From assembly GCA_943788245.1 (NCBI GenBank), contig CALSPN010000031.1, forward strand, positions 1 through 55,566: a stretch of DNA of 55,566 bases. The letters run 5' to 3'. Within the stretch, counting starts at the first letter, position 1, and every line of letters begins with the position of its first letter. Origin of the DNA: an uncultured Verrucomicrobiae bacterium (GTDB lineage: Bacteria; Verrucomicrobiota; Verrucomicrobiia; Limisphaerales; AAA164-E04). A program made the position numbers and the translations under genes. The notes below the pieces were generated by a model. It did no database searches. It saw only the letters and a program-made list of their open reading frames with translations, and was not told where the DNA came from. This document shows positions 9,320 to 18,433 of this stretch, in pieces.

Positions 9320-11931
9320 TCAATTGTCACTCTGAATTCGGTAAAACTTTTGCCCAGCCACAGGGTTGCTGTCCTGCCAGGTTGTCGTATCTCCTGTGGC
9401 CTGGATGCCTGAAACGGCTTCTGACCAGTTGCCGGAGCTTATGTCGTCTGTTACCAAAATGCTGTAGGAAGCCCCATCAATGCTGCTGAAGGTTAATTCA
9501 AAGAGATTTGCATCCAGCTCTGCTGAAGTGATGGATGCAGGCTCGGGTTCAGCTGTTTTAATACCCTTTGCATTGAAAAGACGCACGTTATCCACAAAAA
9601 CGTCCCACATAACCATCAAAGCCTCCCTGCGTGATAAGATTGAGGTTGGGGGCTGTAGCTCCCCAGGCAACAGAACCCAGATTAATGGAATGAGTGCGCT
9701 TCACCTCGCTTCCAGCGTAGTTATGAGTCAAACGCAAACCTGTTGCTTCCGGCAGAAACTGAAACCAGTCAACCTGGGTTGTAGTATCTGGAATGACGAC
9801 ATAGTCGAAACTGATCGTGTAATGAACTCGATCTTCTGGTGCAATGGAAGCGAGGATATTGTTCAGTGCAGTGTTCTCAGACAAACCCATAACACCGCCT
9901 GTGGTCCAGCCACTTTCAGCCACCTCAATCCAGGCTGCGCCGTCTCCTTCAGTCACCCTGGGGTCATCGTCACCCTGTCTGGAGTAATCCGTCACGGAGA
10001 ACCCTGATTCAGTGATCAACGCGATTTCCTGATCATTCAGTCCCGTCGATGAGCGTCTCCTCCGGCGCATAGCCCCGAGCATAGGTGTCCATCAGTCGGA
10101 TATTATCCACCCAGACTTTACTGGCTGCATTCAGGTCGGCATTGAAGCCAAAGCCAAGGGCGATTCTTCCGTCCTCAGTGGTCAGAAGGTCACTGCCATT
10201 CTTCATTGAATCAAATTCAAGGAACGCTGTTACCGGCTCATCCCAGTTACCTTGAACTTCCACTTGATCTCCGTAACTTGCATCAGGCCCGACCCATATA
10301 AGATTGTTCGCCCAATTGCCTTCACCACTGCCTACAGTGATATCATAAAGTAACCACCAGCGGTGCGGTGATGGATCATTCCAGGCATCTTCAAAGATGG
10401 AGGACGCTTCAGTGCTGAGTGAGATCTGGAAGTCCTGTCCCCAGCCAGAGAGTTTATTGAAGCTGACTTCCAGAGCCTTGTCCCCCTCAGTGACTGACAC
10501 GAGGTCAGGATTGATGGTTAAGTCTCCAATTCCGTATTCGCTGCGTTCTCCAGTCCACAACTGAGCAACGTCTCCGACATTTTCGTCCGTTAGGTCTTCA
10601 AAGGACTCCAAAAGAACTGTTGGGAGAATGATTGGCTCTGGCTTGATTAAACTAGGCAGTGTGATGGGTTCTTCCACAGGCTGAAAAATCAATTCCCTTA
10701 GTGGCTCACCGTTGATTGTTAGATCAATGTTTGCCCCGCCATGGTCACCGGAATCGTTTGTCCAATTTCCGTTGAACCAGGCGACTTCGATCGGATACAG
10801 CCCCGGTTTTGTGAAAAAAGCACTGCCATCGGGGTTTGGACCGGGAGCTCCATGACCACCATCATTATCAACCACAACCTGGTTGCCTATCCGTATCAAG
10901 GATCCATCATCGGAAGAACTTCTGAAATCGTGTGTTCCTGCATTGTTAATTTGAATCATCCCTCTCAACTGAACCATCCCATCATCGAGGTTGCCCTCAG
11001 TGCCTTCAAACGAATTGCTATCTTCGCCAAGCCACTCTGAGATAGGGGTGAGATCATTACCAGTATAGCTTACATTGCTCGATATAAACGTTCCCTGAGG
11101 CTCTGAGTTAAGAATATAGATCCCGTGATTGTCACCAGGTGCGGTCTGAAAAATAGGTCCTTGGGATCCTTCACCAAACTCAAAACCTTTTGGCTCGGTT
11201 GTCCAGTATTTGCCAGCCAATCCGGGGTCTGAGGATTCCTCTGATATCGGGGAAACTCCGATGGGAGCAGCTCCCATGTCTGCTGCGCTGTATAGATTCT
11301 CTCCAATGACCGCTTCTCCATCTATCAGTATGTTGAGGTTGGCCCCGCCATGGTCGCCTGTATCACTGGTCCAATCACCATTGAACCAGGCGACTTCGAT
11401 AGGATAAAGCCCGCTTGTTTCGAAATCATAAATTCCGTCTGGGGCTGGTCCGGGTGCCCCGTGGCTTCCGTCATTATCTACGACGCGTGTGCCTGCGATC
11501 CAAATGATCGATCCATCATCGGATTCAGAACGGATGTCCAATTCACCTGGAGATTCAATGCGAAGGTAGCCAGTGAAGCTGAGCAATCCATCATCCATGT
11601 TGCCATCAACTCCCAGATACGACTCTGCATCAGATTGAAGCCATTCCTGAATAGTCGTTAAATCATTGCCTCCCTGGTAGCTCAAACCGGTCGCAGTGAA
11701 CGTTCCGCTAGGATGCGCCGCTCGGATGATTTTCAAGCCAATATCTTTGTCTCCACCCTTGTCATCTAGATTGTCGATAGTCTTGATGCCGGCTTGCCAG
11801 TATCTGCCGTCCAGTCCGCTACCCGTTTCTGGTGCTCCTTCGAGTGGAAGGATTTCCTGCGTGAATCCAGTGGTTGACAAGAGTATGGATATGCCTGTAG
11901 CGGCGGCAAACCGAATTCCTTGGCTGATCAT
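9320..11931 (-). CDS. Secreted protein with two PA14-like domains and C-terminal module, two frameshifts
   Basis: About 870 residues once joined. A signal peptide (residues 1-24, ending 'TTGFTQE') precedes two tandem PA14-like domains, roughly residues 40-205 and 240-405. Both carry 'SxDDGSxIxIxxxxVVDNDG' and 'YPIEVAWFNGxWT', the PA14 fold signatures seen in carbohydrate-binding proteins. Then comes a region with lamin-G/concanavalin-like strands, and a final module that ends 'GQKFYRIQSDN'. Frames break at CCC 10042-10044 and CCC 9604-9606; one base fewer in each restores 'IDGLNDQEI' and 'GYVDVFVDNVRLF'. It probably binds glycans outside the cell or at its surface. It is divergent from the MFS gene and stands apart from the DUF1553 operon. 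Confidence 0.8.
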
Positions 11932-12068
11932 TTAACTCTTCTCCAAACAATAGAAACCTTAGTCAAGAAAAAACCTTGTCTTTAAGAGGTTATGGGCCCT
12001 GTCAAATGGCTTCAAAATATGATTTCCTTTTTCCTCGTGCGATGGATAGAACGTGCAAGCGTAATGAC

Positions 12069-13343
12069 ATGAGCGATTCATCCAAGAGATTTGAATGGTC
12101 AGGGAATTTGGTGAAACAACTCACCACGATGCTTCTCAGTAAAACAGCGGATCAACTGGCCAATCCCAAGACTGTACTTACCTGGTTGATGGGGGCCATG
12201 GGAGCACCGGTATTTTTGGTGGGCTGGCTGGTTCCCGTTCGTGAATCACTCTCGATGCTGCCTCAATTTCTGATGGCCGGCTGGATTCGCAGTAAAGTCT
12301 ATCGCAAACCTGTCTGGTTGCTGGGGGCCGGTGTGCAGGGAGGGAGCGTCCTTGCTATGCTTCTTGCCGGTTGGAAACTTACAGGTGCGTTGGGTGGCGG
12401 AATCTTGCTGCTCAGTTTGGTTGTTTTTTCATTAGGCCGCGCGCTTTGTTCCATTACTGGCAAGGATGTCCTTGGTAAAACGATTGCGAAGGCTCAAAGA
12501 GGGCGGGTCAATGGTCTTGCGACATCCGGGTCCGGGGTGCTGATGTTGTTTTTTGGTGCGGCAGGTTTCTTTTTTTTACAAGACGATAAAAGCAGCGGCT
12601 CGCTCTTGCTGCCTCTTTTCATTGCTTTTCTTTGCTGGGGTTTGGCTTGGTTTCCTTATGCAAGTATCGAGGAAAAAGCAGGTGAAATGGAATCTCCCAG
12701 GAGTGGACGCCATCAATTAAAGCATGCAGTGAAACTTCTTTCCCGAGACCGGGACTTCAGGAACTTTGTCATTGCACGCGCCTTGATGACGGGGTCGGCG
12801 CTCCTTGCTCCATACATTGTTCTGTATTCTCAATTTGTCAGTGGGCCACAGATGGGGCAGCTGGGCGGGTTCGTTTTTGCTGGTGCTGCAGCTTCCATGA
12901 TGAGCGGCTGGATATGGGGTGGAATGGCGGATATTTCAAGTCGTCGGGTCCTCATGCTTGCGTCGCTTCTTGCCGGGCTTTCCGGCTTATCTCTGTTGCT
13001 CACGATAAGAATGGCTCATGAAAGTTTAGTGAGCATATGGCTTTTTCCTGCCTGCTACATGCTTCTCATCTTTGCTCATGATGGAGTAAGGGTCGGGCGA
13101 AAAACTTTCTTGATCAATCTGGGATCTGGTAACAAGCGAACCGACTACGTTTCAATCAGCAACAGCATCATTGGGTTTTTCCTGATTCTGATCGGAGTAT
13201 TGGTCTCCACGTTACACGGCATCCCTGTCAGTTGGTTAGTGTTTATTTTTGGCAGCATGTGCTTGATGGGAACACTGTGGGTGTGGTTGACCTTGCCTTG
13301 CCTGGAAAAGCTTCAGGGGACGGCCACGTCATCGGAGGCCTAA
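12069..13343 (+). CDS. MFS transporter
   Basis: An inner-membrane protein of about 424 residues with eleven or twelve predicted spans and the MFS layout of two six-span halves. The segments 'AGWIRSKVYRKPVW' and 'DISSRRVLMLASLLAG' fit the loop 2-3 and loop 8-9 positions of MFS carriers. The 'GKDVLGKTIAKAQRGRVNG' loop is typical of a bacterial MFS subgroup of unknown substrate. I chose the ATG at 12069 (MSDSSKRFEW); in-frame ATGs at 11976, 12006 and 12042 would add an unlikely leader. No strong ribosome binding site separates these choices. Its tail overlaps the end of the EcsC gene on the other strand by 4 bases. Confidence 0.85.
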   Translation: MSDSSKRFEWSGNLVKQLTTMLLSKTADQLANPKTVLTWLMGAMGAPVFLVGWLVPVRESLSMLPQFLMAGWIRSKVYRKPVWLLGAGVQGGSVLAMLLAGWKLTGALGGGILLLSLVVFSLGRALCSITGKDVLGKTIAKAQRGRVNGLATSGSGVLMLFFGAAGFFFLQDDKSSGSLLLPLFIAFLCWGLAWFPYASIEEKAGEMESPRSGRHQLKHAVKLLSRDRDFRNFVIARALMTGSALLAPYIVLYSQFVSGPQMGQLGGFVFAGAAASMMSGWIWGGMADISSRRVLMLASLLAGLSGLSLLLTIRMAHESLVSIWLFPACYMLLIFAHDGVRVGRKTFLINLGSGNKRTDYVSISNSIIGFFLILIGVLVSTLHGIPVSWLVFIFGSMCLMGTLWVWLTLPCLEKLQGTATSSEA

Positions 13344-14173
13344 TATTTTTCCACCTGATATGGCATGGCTATGGAATCATAGAGTTCTTGTACGGTTTCA
13401 GTACCGTATTTTTTTTCTAATCGTTTGATCACGAAGTGACCTCTAGCGATCGTTTGAAAATGAGTCATGAACATCAGATTGATCGTCATGCCACTTGCTG
13501 CGCCAATGATTGGAATGGCCTTGGCTGCGACCTGCTCGGAAACCATGATCCCGAACCTTGAGGCCACGGCGCTTATGAGTCTGGTCATTGCAGGTATTGA
13601 TTTTGATGCAACTCGACTCGAGAATTGAAAAGCTGTAGCTTCAGAAACGGCCTTGGCAAGGGCAAGGCGAACAGCCCAATAGTGTTTGTCCGGATCATCA
13701 CCATTGGACTTTCTCCCTTCAAATGCAAACACCTCCAGGCAGGATATTCTTGTAGCCTGATCCCTCAACGAATGTCCTTCGCTTCTTGCAATATCTGCGA
13801 TGGATCTCAGCATTAAAGTGGTGGATACAGGTAATTCCCACATCAAGGTTGCCAATCCCAAAGAACCTCCCAGTCCTCCTGAAATCATGACTGCGCATTG
13901 ATGGGCTCCTTCTGTAGAAGCTTTCCCTTTGCGGTTGAGCATGGTCCATGTGGCTAGCCGTGTTGCCTTGGAAAGTGCGGAACCCGAAGCGCGATGTATG
14001 GCTCGGTTCCAACCAAGTGGAAGTTGATTGAAGATCCCTTCGATGGGTTTACCGAGGGTTTTGGTCAAACGAGAAGCAAAACTTGGACGTTCCAATAGAT
14101 GGCGAGCTCTTCTGAGGTCTGCAAGCTCCTCATCTGTCAGCACTGCAGGCATGGCTTCGTATTGGATATCCAT
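13340..14173 (-). CDS. EcsC family protein
   Basis: A 277-residue protein of the EcsC family. The conserved core is easy to see: 'ELPVSTTLMLRSIADIARSEG', 'CLEVFAFEG', 'RFGIMVSEQVAAKAIPIIGAASG' and 'HFQTIARGHFVIKRLEKKYG'. The centre holds a Gly-rich hydrophobic stretch ('MISGGLGGSLGLATLMW') that may sit in the membrane. EcsC is encoded next to an ABC transporter in Bacillus, but its biochemical role is unsettled and no transporter genes of that kind adjoin here. It is monocistronic and convergent with the MFS gene. A GGGCAAT/ATTGCCC inverted repeat at 14200-14227 lies 27 bases before its start and might be an operator. Confidence 0.85.
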   Translation of the reverse strand: MDIQYEAMPAVLTDEELADLRRARHLLERPSFASRLTKTLGKPIEGIFNQLPLGWNRAIHRASGSALSKATRLATWTMLNRKGKASTEGAHQCAVMISGGLGGSLGLATLMWELPVSTTLMLRSIADIARSEGHSLRDQATRISCLEVFAFEGRKSNGDDPDKHYWAVRLALAKAVSEATAFQFSSRVASKSIPAMTRLISAVASRFGIMVSEQVAAKAIPIIGAASGMTINLMFMTHFQTIARGHFVIKRLEKKYGTETVQELYDSIAMPYQVEKY

Positions 14174-14432
14174 AACAATTGCCAGCCTGCCATTAAAAAG
14201 GGCAATGGTAAACTAGAGATATTGCCCAAAGCACTGATCTTTGCAGGCATTTGAATGATTAGGGTAATCTTCGATTGCTCCTAAATTCCATTGAGAGTTT
14301 AGTGAAATGCTGTGATAATGGCAATTTAATGAAATCATTCGACAGATAATATTCATTTGATTTTAAAGCGAAATAGGGGCGTGGAAGAAAAATAAATTTA
14401 TGTGTCCCCTTCCGAGGCGTGCACTCGCTTAG

Positions 14433-14515
14433 TATAATAACCGGCCCGAGGATTCCGTCGCAGGGCTTCGATGAACAAAGGCATCGTAAATGATTTGCTC
14501 ATGGGCACGGTTATT
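14433..14515 (+). promoter_or_regulatory. Candidate promoter/inverted repeat upstream of the DUF6600 gene
   Basis: A perfect TATAAT lies at 14433-14438, but with no good -35 box 17 bases upstream. Overlapping it, AATAACCG at 14436-14443 is repeated inverted as CGGTTATT at 14508-14515, and with one bulged base the pairing extends through GCCC/GGGC to twelve pairs. Between them CGATG/CATCG (14469-14485) forms a small hairpin. It could be a leader RNA fold or a long-range operator. The remainder of the 377-base gap 14174-14550 holds only the repeat before the EcsC gene and the ribosome binding site GAGG at 14541-14544. Confidence 0.35.
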
Positions 14516-14550
14516 ACAAAATGATACAATAATCTTTATAGAGGCAAGAT

Positions 14551-16761
14551 ATGAAATTGTTACTCAAATCCATGCGTCGGCAGTTGTTGTTCAGTTTACT
14601 GTTGATTCCCAGCTTGGTTGGTTGCCAGACACGTTCACGCCACACTGTTGTGCACCACGGGCCCCGCCCTCATGTGGTGAGGGAAGTGATCACAACAAAG
14701 ACAAGCGCAAAAGCTGCCCCTGATCTGCAAGCTGTCTCCATGCCGGAGCCGCCTGCAGAAAAAAAGACAGTAACCATTCAAACGCCTGATCCAATGAAAC
14801 TGAGTCCAGCGGCACGGGAGCTGGTCAAGCTTCATGAGTCCATGGTGGATGAATCAGTCATACTCACTTTTGTGGATCACTCCAAATATCCTTTCAACCT
14901 GACTGCCGATCAAATCGTATATCTGCAGGATATTGGAGTTGTCGAGGAAGTGTTGAGTGCTATGATTCAACGAGATGCATATCTGACTGCTGAGCCTGCT
15001 CTCAGTGTCAATGACGCTCCCAATGCGCAACAAGCGCCTTTGGCAGAGCCTGCAGCGCCCCTTGCTGAAAACACGACTACAGTGTCCAGTAATCAACAAC
15101 CCGTATATGCGACAAATCCTCCAACTTCATCACCTGCTCCCCAGACGACAGTGTCCGAAACACGTGTCGTAACGAATGAATATTTCCATGAACAGTTGGC
15201 TCCATACGGAGCCTGGGTGCATGTTGCCGATTATGGGTGGTGCTGGAGACCTACGGTAGCGGTTGCCAATGTGAACTGGCGGCCTTATTACGACAATGGC
15301 CGATGGATTTACAGTGATCAAGGCTGGTACTGGCATTCCAATTATTCCTGGGGCTGGGCGCCTTTCCACTACGGTCGCTGGACCCGTCATACCTCTTTCG
15401 GCTGGGTCTGGGCTCCCGATACGGTTTGGGGCCCCTCGTGGGTGACTTGGCGTTATTCAAACGACTATTGTGGCTGGGCTCCCTTGCCTCCCGCTGCTTA
15501 TTATCAAAGCGGTGTCGGATTCACCTATCTGGGATCACGTGTCTCCCTGGGCTTCGGTTTCGGTCTGGGATACACTCACTATGCTTTCGTCTCGCGCCGG
15601 CATTTCACTCACCATCGTCTGGGAAGGCACGGTCTTGGCCCTGATCAGTCTCGCAACATTTATAACCGAACTACCATTGTCAATAATTACAATATTGTGA
15701 ACAACAATACGGTGATCAACAATGGTATCACGCCTGAGAGAATTGCAGCGGGCAACACTCAGGAAATTAAACGGATTCCATTAAAGGAAGTTTCCTCTGC
15801 TGAAAGTACACGTCTGGCATCTACGGATTCACGCAAAGTCAAGTCTTTGCCGGTGTTCCGCCCCAAGCTTCCTGAGCAGTCCAGTAAAGTTCCAGAGCGA
15901 ATCTTGAATAAGCAATCAAGCCGGGTAGCAATGGTACGCCCTCAAAAGAAATCCGAACGCATCACGCTGAATCGCGGTTCCTCTGATTCCTTGCTTTCAA
16001 CTTCATCACTGAGTAAACGTCCATCTGTTGGCGGCATTAATCGGAATGCTGGCAATCGATCCAGTGAAGCCCACTTGAAACGTCCATCAAGTTCAAGTTC
16101 GCTCAAAACGAGCTCAAGGCCCGCGACTTCCCGCAGTATTTCTTCACGCAGCAGTCGCATCAGCAAAGTGCAACCAAGCAGGAATACAGTGTCGAGTCGC
16201 ACCTCTCAAGCAGATCAAAGTGCGCGGCCAGTCTATGCCAAGCCAGCAGCAAAGCTTCGCCCAAGTAACACTGCTCGGTCAAGTAGCACAACCCAAGGAC
16301 GCAATACTTTTAATTCACGACCAGGAGCTGCTTCTGAATCCGTCAGCTCACGCCCACGCACCCTCTCACCCAGAAATTCAAGTCGACCATCGGTCAGGGT
16401 TCAGCCGAACCGAACCAGAAGCGAGCCAAGAGTCTACAATCGACCTTCACCTCAATTGTCTCGACGTCCTGCAATGAGGCCTCGATCTACTCCTGCTCCC
16501 CGCACTCGCAGCATTGCACCAAGGTCACAAGCTCAGCCATCGCGAAGCATTTCAAGGCCTGCTCCCTCGAGTTCTAGATCTTCCAGTGGATCCGTGCGTC
16601 AAAGGTCGATGCCGTCTCCTTCCTCCCGCTCTGTTCCATCCTTCAGGTCATCTGTTCCTGCAAGCGGAAGTCGGCCGTCGAGCAGTTCGTCTTCTTCGGA
16701 TAATTCATCTTCTTCAAGCAAATCATCTACCTCCAGCAGGCCTAGTCGGCCAGGTCGGTAA
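14551..16761 (+). CDS. DUF6600-type lipoprotein with Ser/Arg/Pro-rich tail
   Basis: A 736-residue predicted lipoprotein. The signal peptide ends in 'SLVGC' (Cys25). Residues about 80-150 form a small helical region with a repeated 'SxESVILTF' look, then residues about 205-355 are rich in Trp, Tyr and Gly: 'QLAPYGAWVHVADYGWCW', 'GRWIYSDQGWYWHSNYSWGW', 'HYGRWTRHTSFGWVWAPD', 'YCGWAPLPP'. These repeats define DUF6600. The remaining half, about residues 420-736, is low complexity, dominated by Ser, Arg, Pro and short 'SRPS' runs, and is expected to be disordered. GAGG six bases before the ATG supports the start. Surface or periplasmic location is inferred; function unknown. Confidence 0.82.
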   Translation: MKLLLKSMRRQLLFSLLLIPSLVGCQTRSRHTVVHHGPRPHVVREVITTKTSAKAAPDLQAVSMPEPPAEKKTVTIQTPDPMKLSPAARELVKLHESMVDESVILTFVDHSKYPFNLTADQIVYLQDIGVVEEVLSAMIQRDAYLTAEPALSVNDAPNAQQAPLAEPAAPLAENTTTVSSNQQPVYATNPPTSSPAPQTTVSETRVVTNEYFHEQLAPYGAWVHVADYGWCWRPTVAVANVNWRPYYDNGRWIYSDQGWYWHSNYSWGWAPFHYGRWTRHTSFGWVWAPDTVWGPSWVTWRYSNDYCGWAPLPPAAYYQSGVGFTYLGSRVSLGFGFGLGYTHYAFVSRRHFTHHRLGRHGLGPDQSRNIYNRTTIVNNYNIVNNNTVINNGITPERIAAGNTQEIKRIPLKEVSSAESTRLASTDSRKVKSLPVFRPKLPEQSSKVPERILNKQSSRVAMVRPQKKSERITLNRGSSDSLLSTSSLSKRPSVGGINRNAGNRSSEAHLKRPSSSSSLKTSSRPATSRSISSRSSRISKVQPSRNTVSSRTSQADQSARPVYAKPAAKLRPSNTARSSSTTQGRNTFNSRPGAASESVSSRPRTLSPRNSSRPSVRVQPNRTRSEPRVYNRPSPQLSRRPAMRPRSTPAPRTRSIAPRSQAQPSRSISRPAPSSSRSSSGSVRQRSMPSPSSRSVPSFRSSVPASGSRPSSSSSSSDNSSSSSKSSTSSRPSRPGR

Positions 16762-16785
16762 ACACCTGAATCGGGACGCAGCATC

Positions 16786-17778
16786 ATGAACGATTTACCA
16801 CGATTGTCAGGGTTAGCCCTTTTGATTTGTTTGGTTACAACCATGACCGGTCAATCTGACGGTAAGGTTACCCGATTGCTCTACGAAACGGCCTTTGAGG
16901 AAGAAGAGGGGTATTCAACGGAAGCGGATCTGATAGGTCAAAATGGCTGGATTGGGTTTGCAGGCGGAGACGCATTTCTGGAAATGTCCAATGATGGATC
17001 ATCCGGTTTATTGACCGATTTTCTGGAGAGCGAAGGACAACAGGCTTACATCGGATTTGTCAAACCTGAGCAGGAGACCAGTGTTGAGTTCCTAAGCTTG
17101 CTTCAGCCATTGGGTTTTGAACCTGCCGAGCGCGGAGGTGAACTTGTTCGGTTTACGGTTGCTATGGGGATCCTGGACTCTACCAACGGGGAGCGCGATA
17201 ATTTCAGGTGGAGTATTTATAACACTGAGGGATTCAGGCTTTTTTCTCTCGATTTTGACAATGAAACCAAAGCGATATCCTACGCACTGGATGATGCTGA
17301 GCCACTGAAAGCTTCGGGTTTTGAATTTGATAACGAAACATTTTACAACTTGAGGTTAGATATCGATTTCGATGCTAACAAATGGTCTGCATGGGCGAGT
17401 GATGTGCTTCTGGTAGAAGGTCTGCCTGTGAGTACGCAAAATCTAAAACGCGACCTGAGTGACATTGATGCGGTCTGGGCCATCTTCAAGCCTGAAGCTC
17501 CTGGTGATAACTTCATGGTCTTTGATAATTATCGCATTGAAGTGATTGAGGAGGCACCCACACCACCAACGCTCTTGCCTCTGGGGCATTTACCCAACGG
17601 AGGGTTTGTGATTCGTCTTCAAGGTGAGCCTAATTCTATTTACCAACTGGAATCTTCATCTGATCTCACTGAATGGCAGGTGGCTCAAAATAAAATTGAT
17701 CTGGGGGCCACTGGATCCATTGACTGGGTGGATGACAGCGGGGGCTCCGATAGCCGGAAATTTTATCGTTTGAAATAA
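16786..17778 (+). CDS. Secreted protein with lectin-like domain and FYRL-type C-terminus, unknown
   Basis: A 330-residue exported protein with a signal peptide (residues 1-25). The body alternates short strands in the manner of a concanavalin/lamin-G-like domain ('VRFTVAMGILDSTNGERDNF', 'WSIYNTEGFRLFSLDFDNET', 'YNLRLDIDFDANKWSAW'). After 'TPPTLLPLGHLPNGGF' comes a C-terminal module of about 65 residues containing 'YQLESSSDLTEW' and ending 'RKFYRLK'. The same kind of ending occurs on the PA14 protein at 9320-11931. It starts 24 bases after the DUF6600 gene and may share its transcript. No enzymatic motif is visible. Confidence 0.75.
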   Translation: MNDLPRLSGLALLICLVTTMTGQSDGKVTRLLYETAFEEEEGYSTEADLIGQNGWIGFAGGDAFLEMSNDGSSGLLTDFLESEGQQAYIGFVKPEQETSVEFLSLLQPLGFEPAERGGELVRFTVAMGILDSTNGERDNFRWSIYNTEGFRLFSLDFDNETKAISYALDDAEPLKASGFEFDNETFYNLRLDIDFDANKWSAWASDVLLVEGLPVSTQNLKRDLSDIDAVWAIFKPEAPGDNFMVFDNYRIEVIEEAPTPPTLLPLGHLPNGGFVIRLQGEPNSIYQLESSSDLTEWQVAQNKIDLGATGSIDWVDDSGGSDSRKFYRLK

Positions 17779-17815
17779 AAGACAGAAAATCATGCTCTGA
17801 TATCCTGAATAGAAA

Positions 17816-17847
17816 AAAGCCCGACCGGTATCATCCAGTCAGGCTTT
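17816..17847. terminator. Bidirectional intrinsic terminator
   Basis: AAAGCCCGAC (17816-17825) pairs with GTCAGGCTTT (17838-17847) with a single mismatch around a 12-base loop. A run of A precedes it and T-rich sequence follows, so it can work on both strands. It sits between two convergent genes, 38 bases after the stop of 16786-17778 and 27 bases beyond the stop of the leftward gene 17874-18302. Confidence 0.8.
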
Positions 17848-17873
17848 ATTCAAATGATTGGAGTCTGTCTTCT

Positions 17874-18302
17874 TCAGTTTTGCTTCTTGTAAACATCCAA
17901 AGCGGCTTCTTCGTCCCGGTAACTTTCAAAATTTGTCGCCAGAGTCATTGTTCGGTATCCTGTTCGATAAACGATGGTGCGATCGTCGTAAATATCTGCA
18001 ATGTTATTTTCGCTTTCACCCGCTTTGATATCCGTTAATTTCAATATGCGGAGATCTCCCGCTTTTTCCGTCTTGGCTTCACCAGTGGCATAAATCATCG
18101 TCTGACCCTCCGGTGTTTTTATCCAGAATTTGAATTTAGCGCCCGTTATTTCAATGATTTGCTTGAATTTTTGACCATCATCGTTGGTCTTTTCGACGGC
18201 CCACTTGCCAGCAAGACGATCCAGATCCGCTGCTTGAGTCGTCAAAGTCAACAAAGTTGTCAGTGTGAGTAAGATAGAGTATTTTAGTATTGTTTTCATC
18301 AT
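17874..18302 (-). CDS. Small secreted protein, unknown (lipocalin-like strand pattern)
   Basis: A 142-residue protein with a signal peptide rich in Leu and Thr (residues 1-24, ending 'TTQAAD'). The mature part starts 'LDRLAGKWAVEKTNDDG' and runs through about eight predicted strands, a layout that recalls lipocalin-like or DUF-type 'extent of product' proteins. 'GKW' near the mature N-terminus suits the lipocalin first strand. No catalytic residues are visible. It is divergent from the sulfatase and ends at the shared terminator 17816-17847. Real gene is likely because of the signal peptide and the clean terminator; function unknown. Confidence 0.72.
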   Translation of the reverse strand: MMKTILKYSILLTLTTLLTLTTQAADLDRLAGKWAVEKTNDDGQKFKQIIEITGAKFKFWIKTPEGQTMIYATGEAKTEKAGDLRILKLTDIKAGESENNIADIYDDRTIVYRTGYRTMTLATNFESYRDEEAALDVYKKQN

Positions 18303-18433
18303 GCACTTGCTTTCAAGATTCCCATCAGCAGTTCACAGGTATGATAAATTCAAACAATGGACAAGTGGAATTATCGTCTCAGGCTACGTTTTTTTTACAA
18401 TCACCTCATGTGAGTAATGTAGGAGACCTAGCC

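Noticed and set aside
773..9320. A composite mobile island of the left-end DUF1501/DUF1553/PA14 genes
   Set aside because: No transposase, integrase, tRNA target or direct repeats are visible; gene families are normal for the phylum.
9480..10007. 175-codon open frame on the plus strand
   Set aside because: Shadow of the PA14 protein gene, whose opposite frame is coding.
14200..14227. GGGCAAT/ATTGCCC inverted repeat as a confident operator for the EcsC gene
   Set aside because: Only seven pairs with a 14-base loop, and no regulator or second copy; noted under the EcsC gene only.
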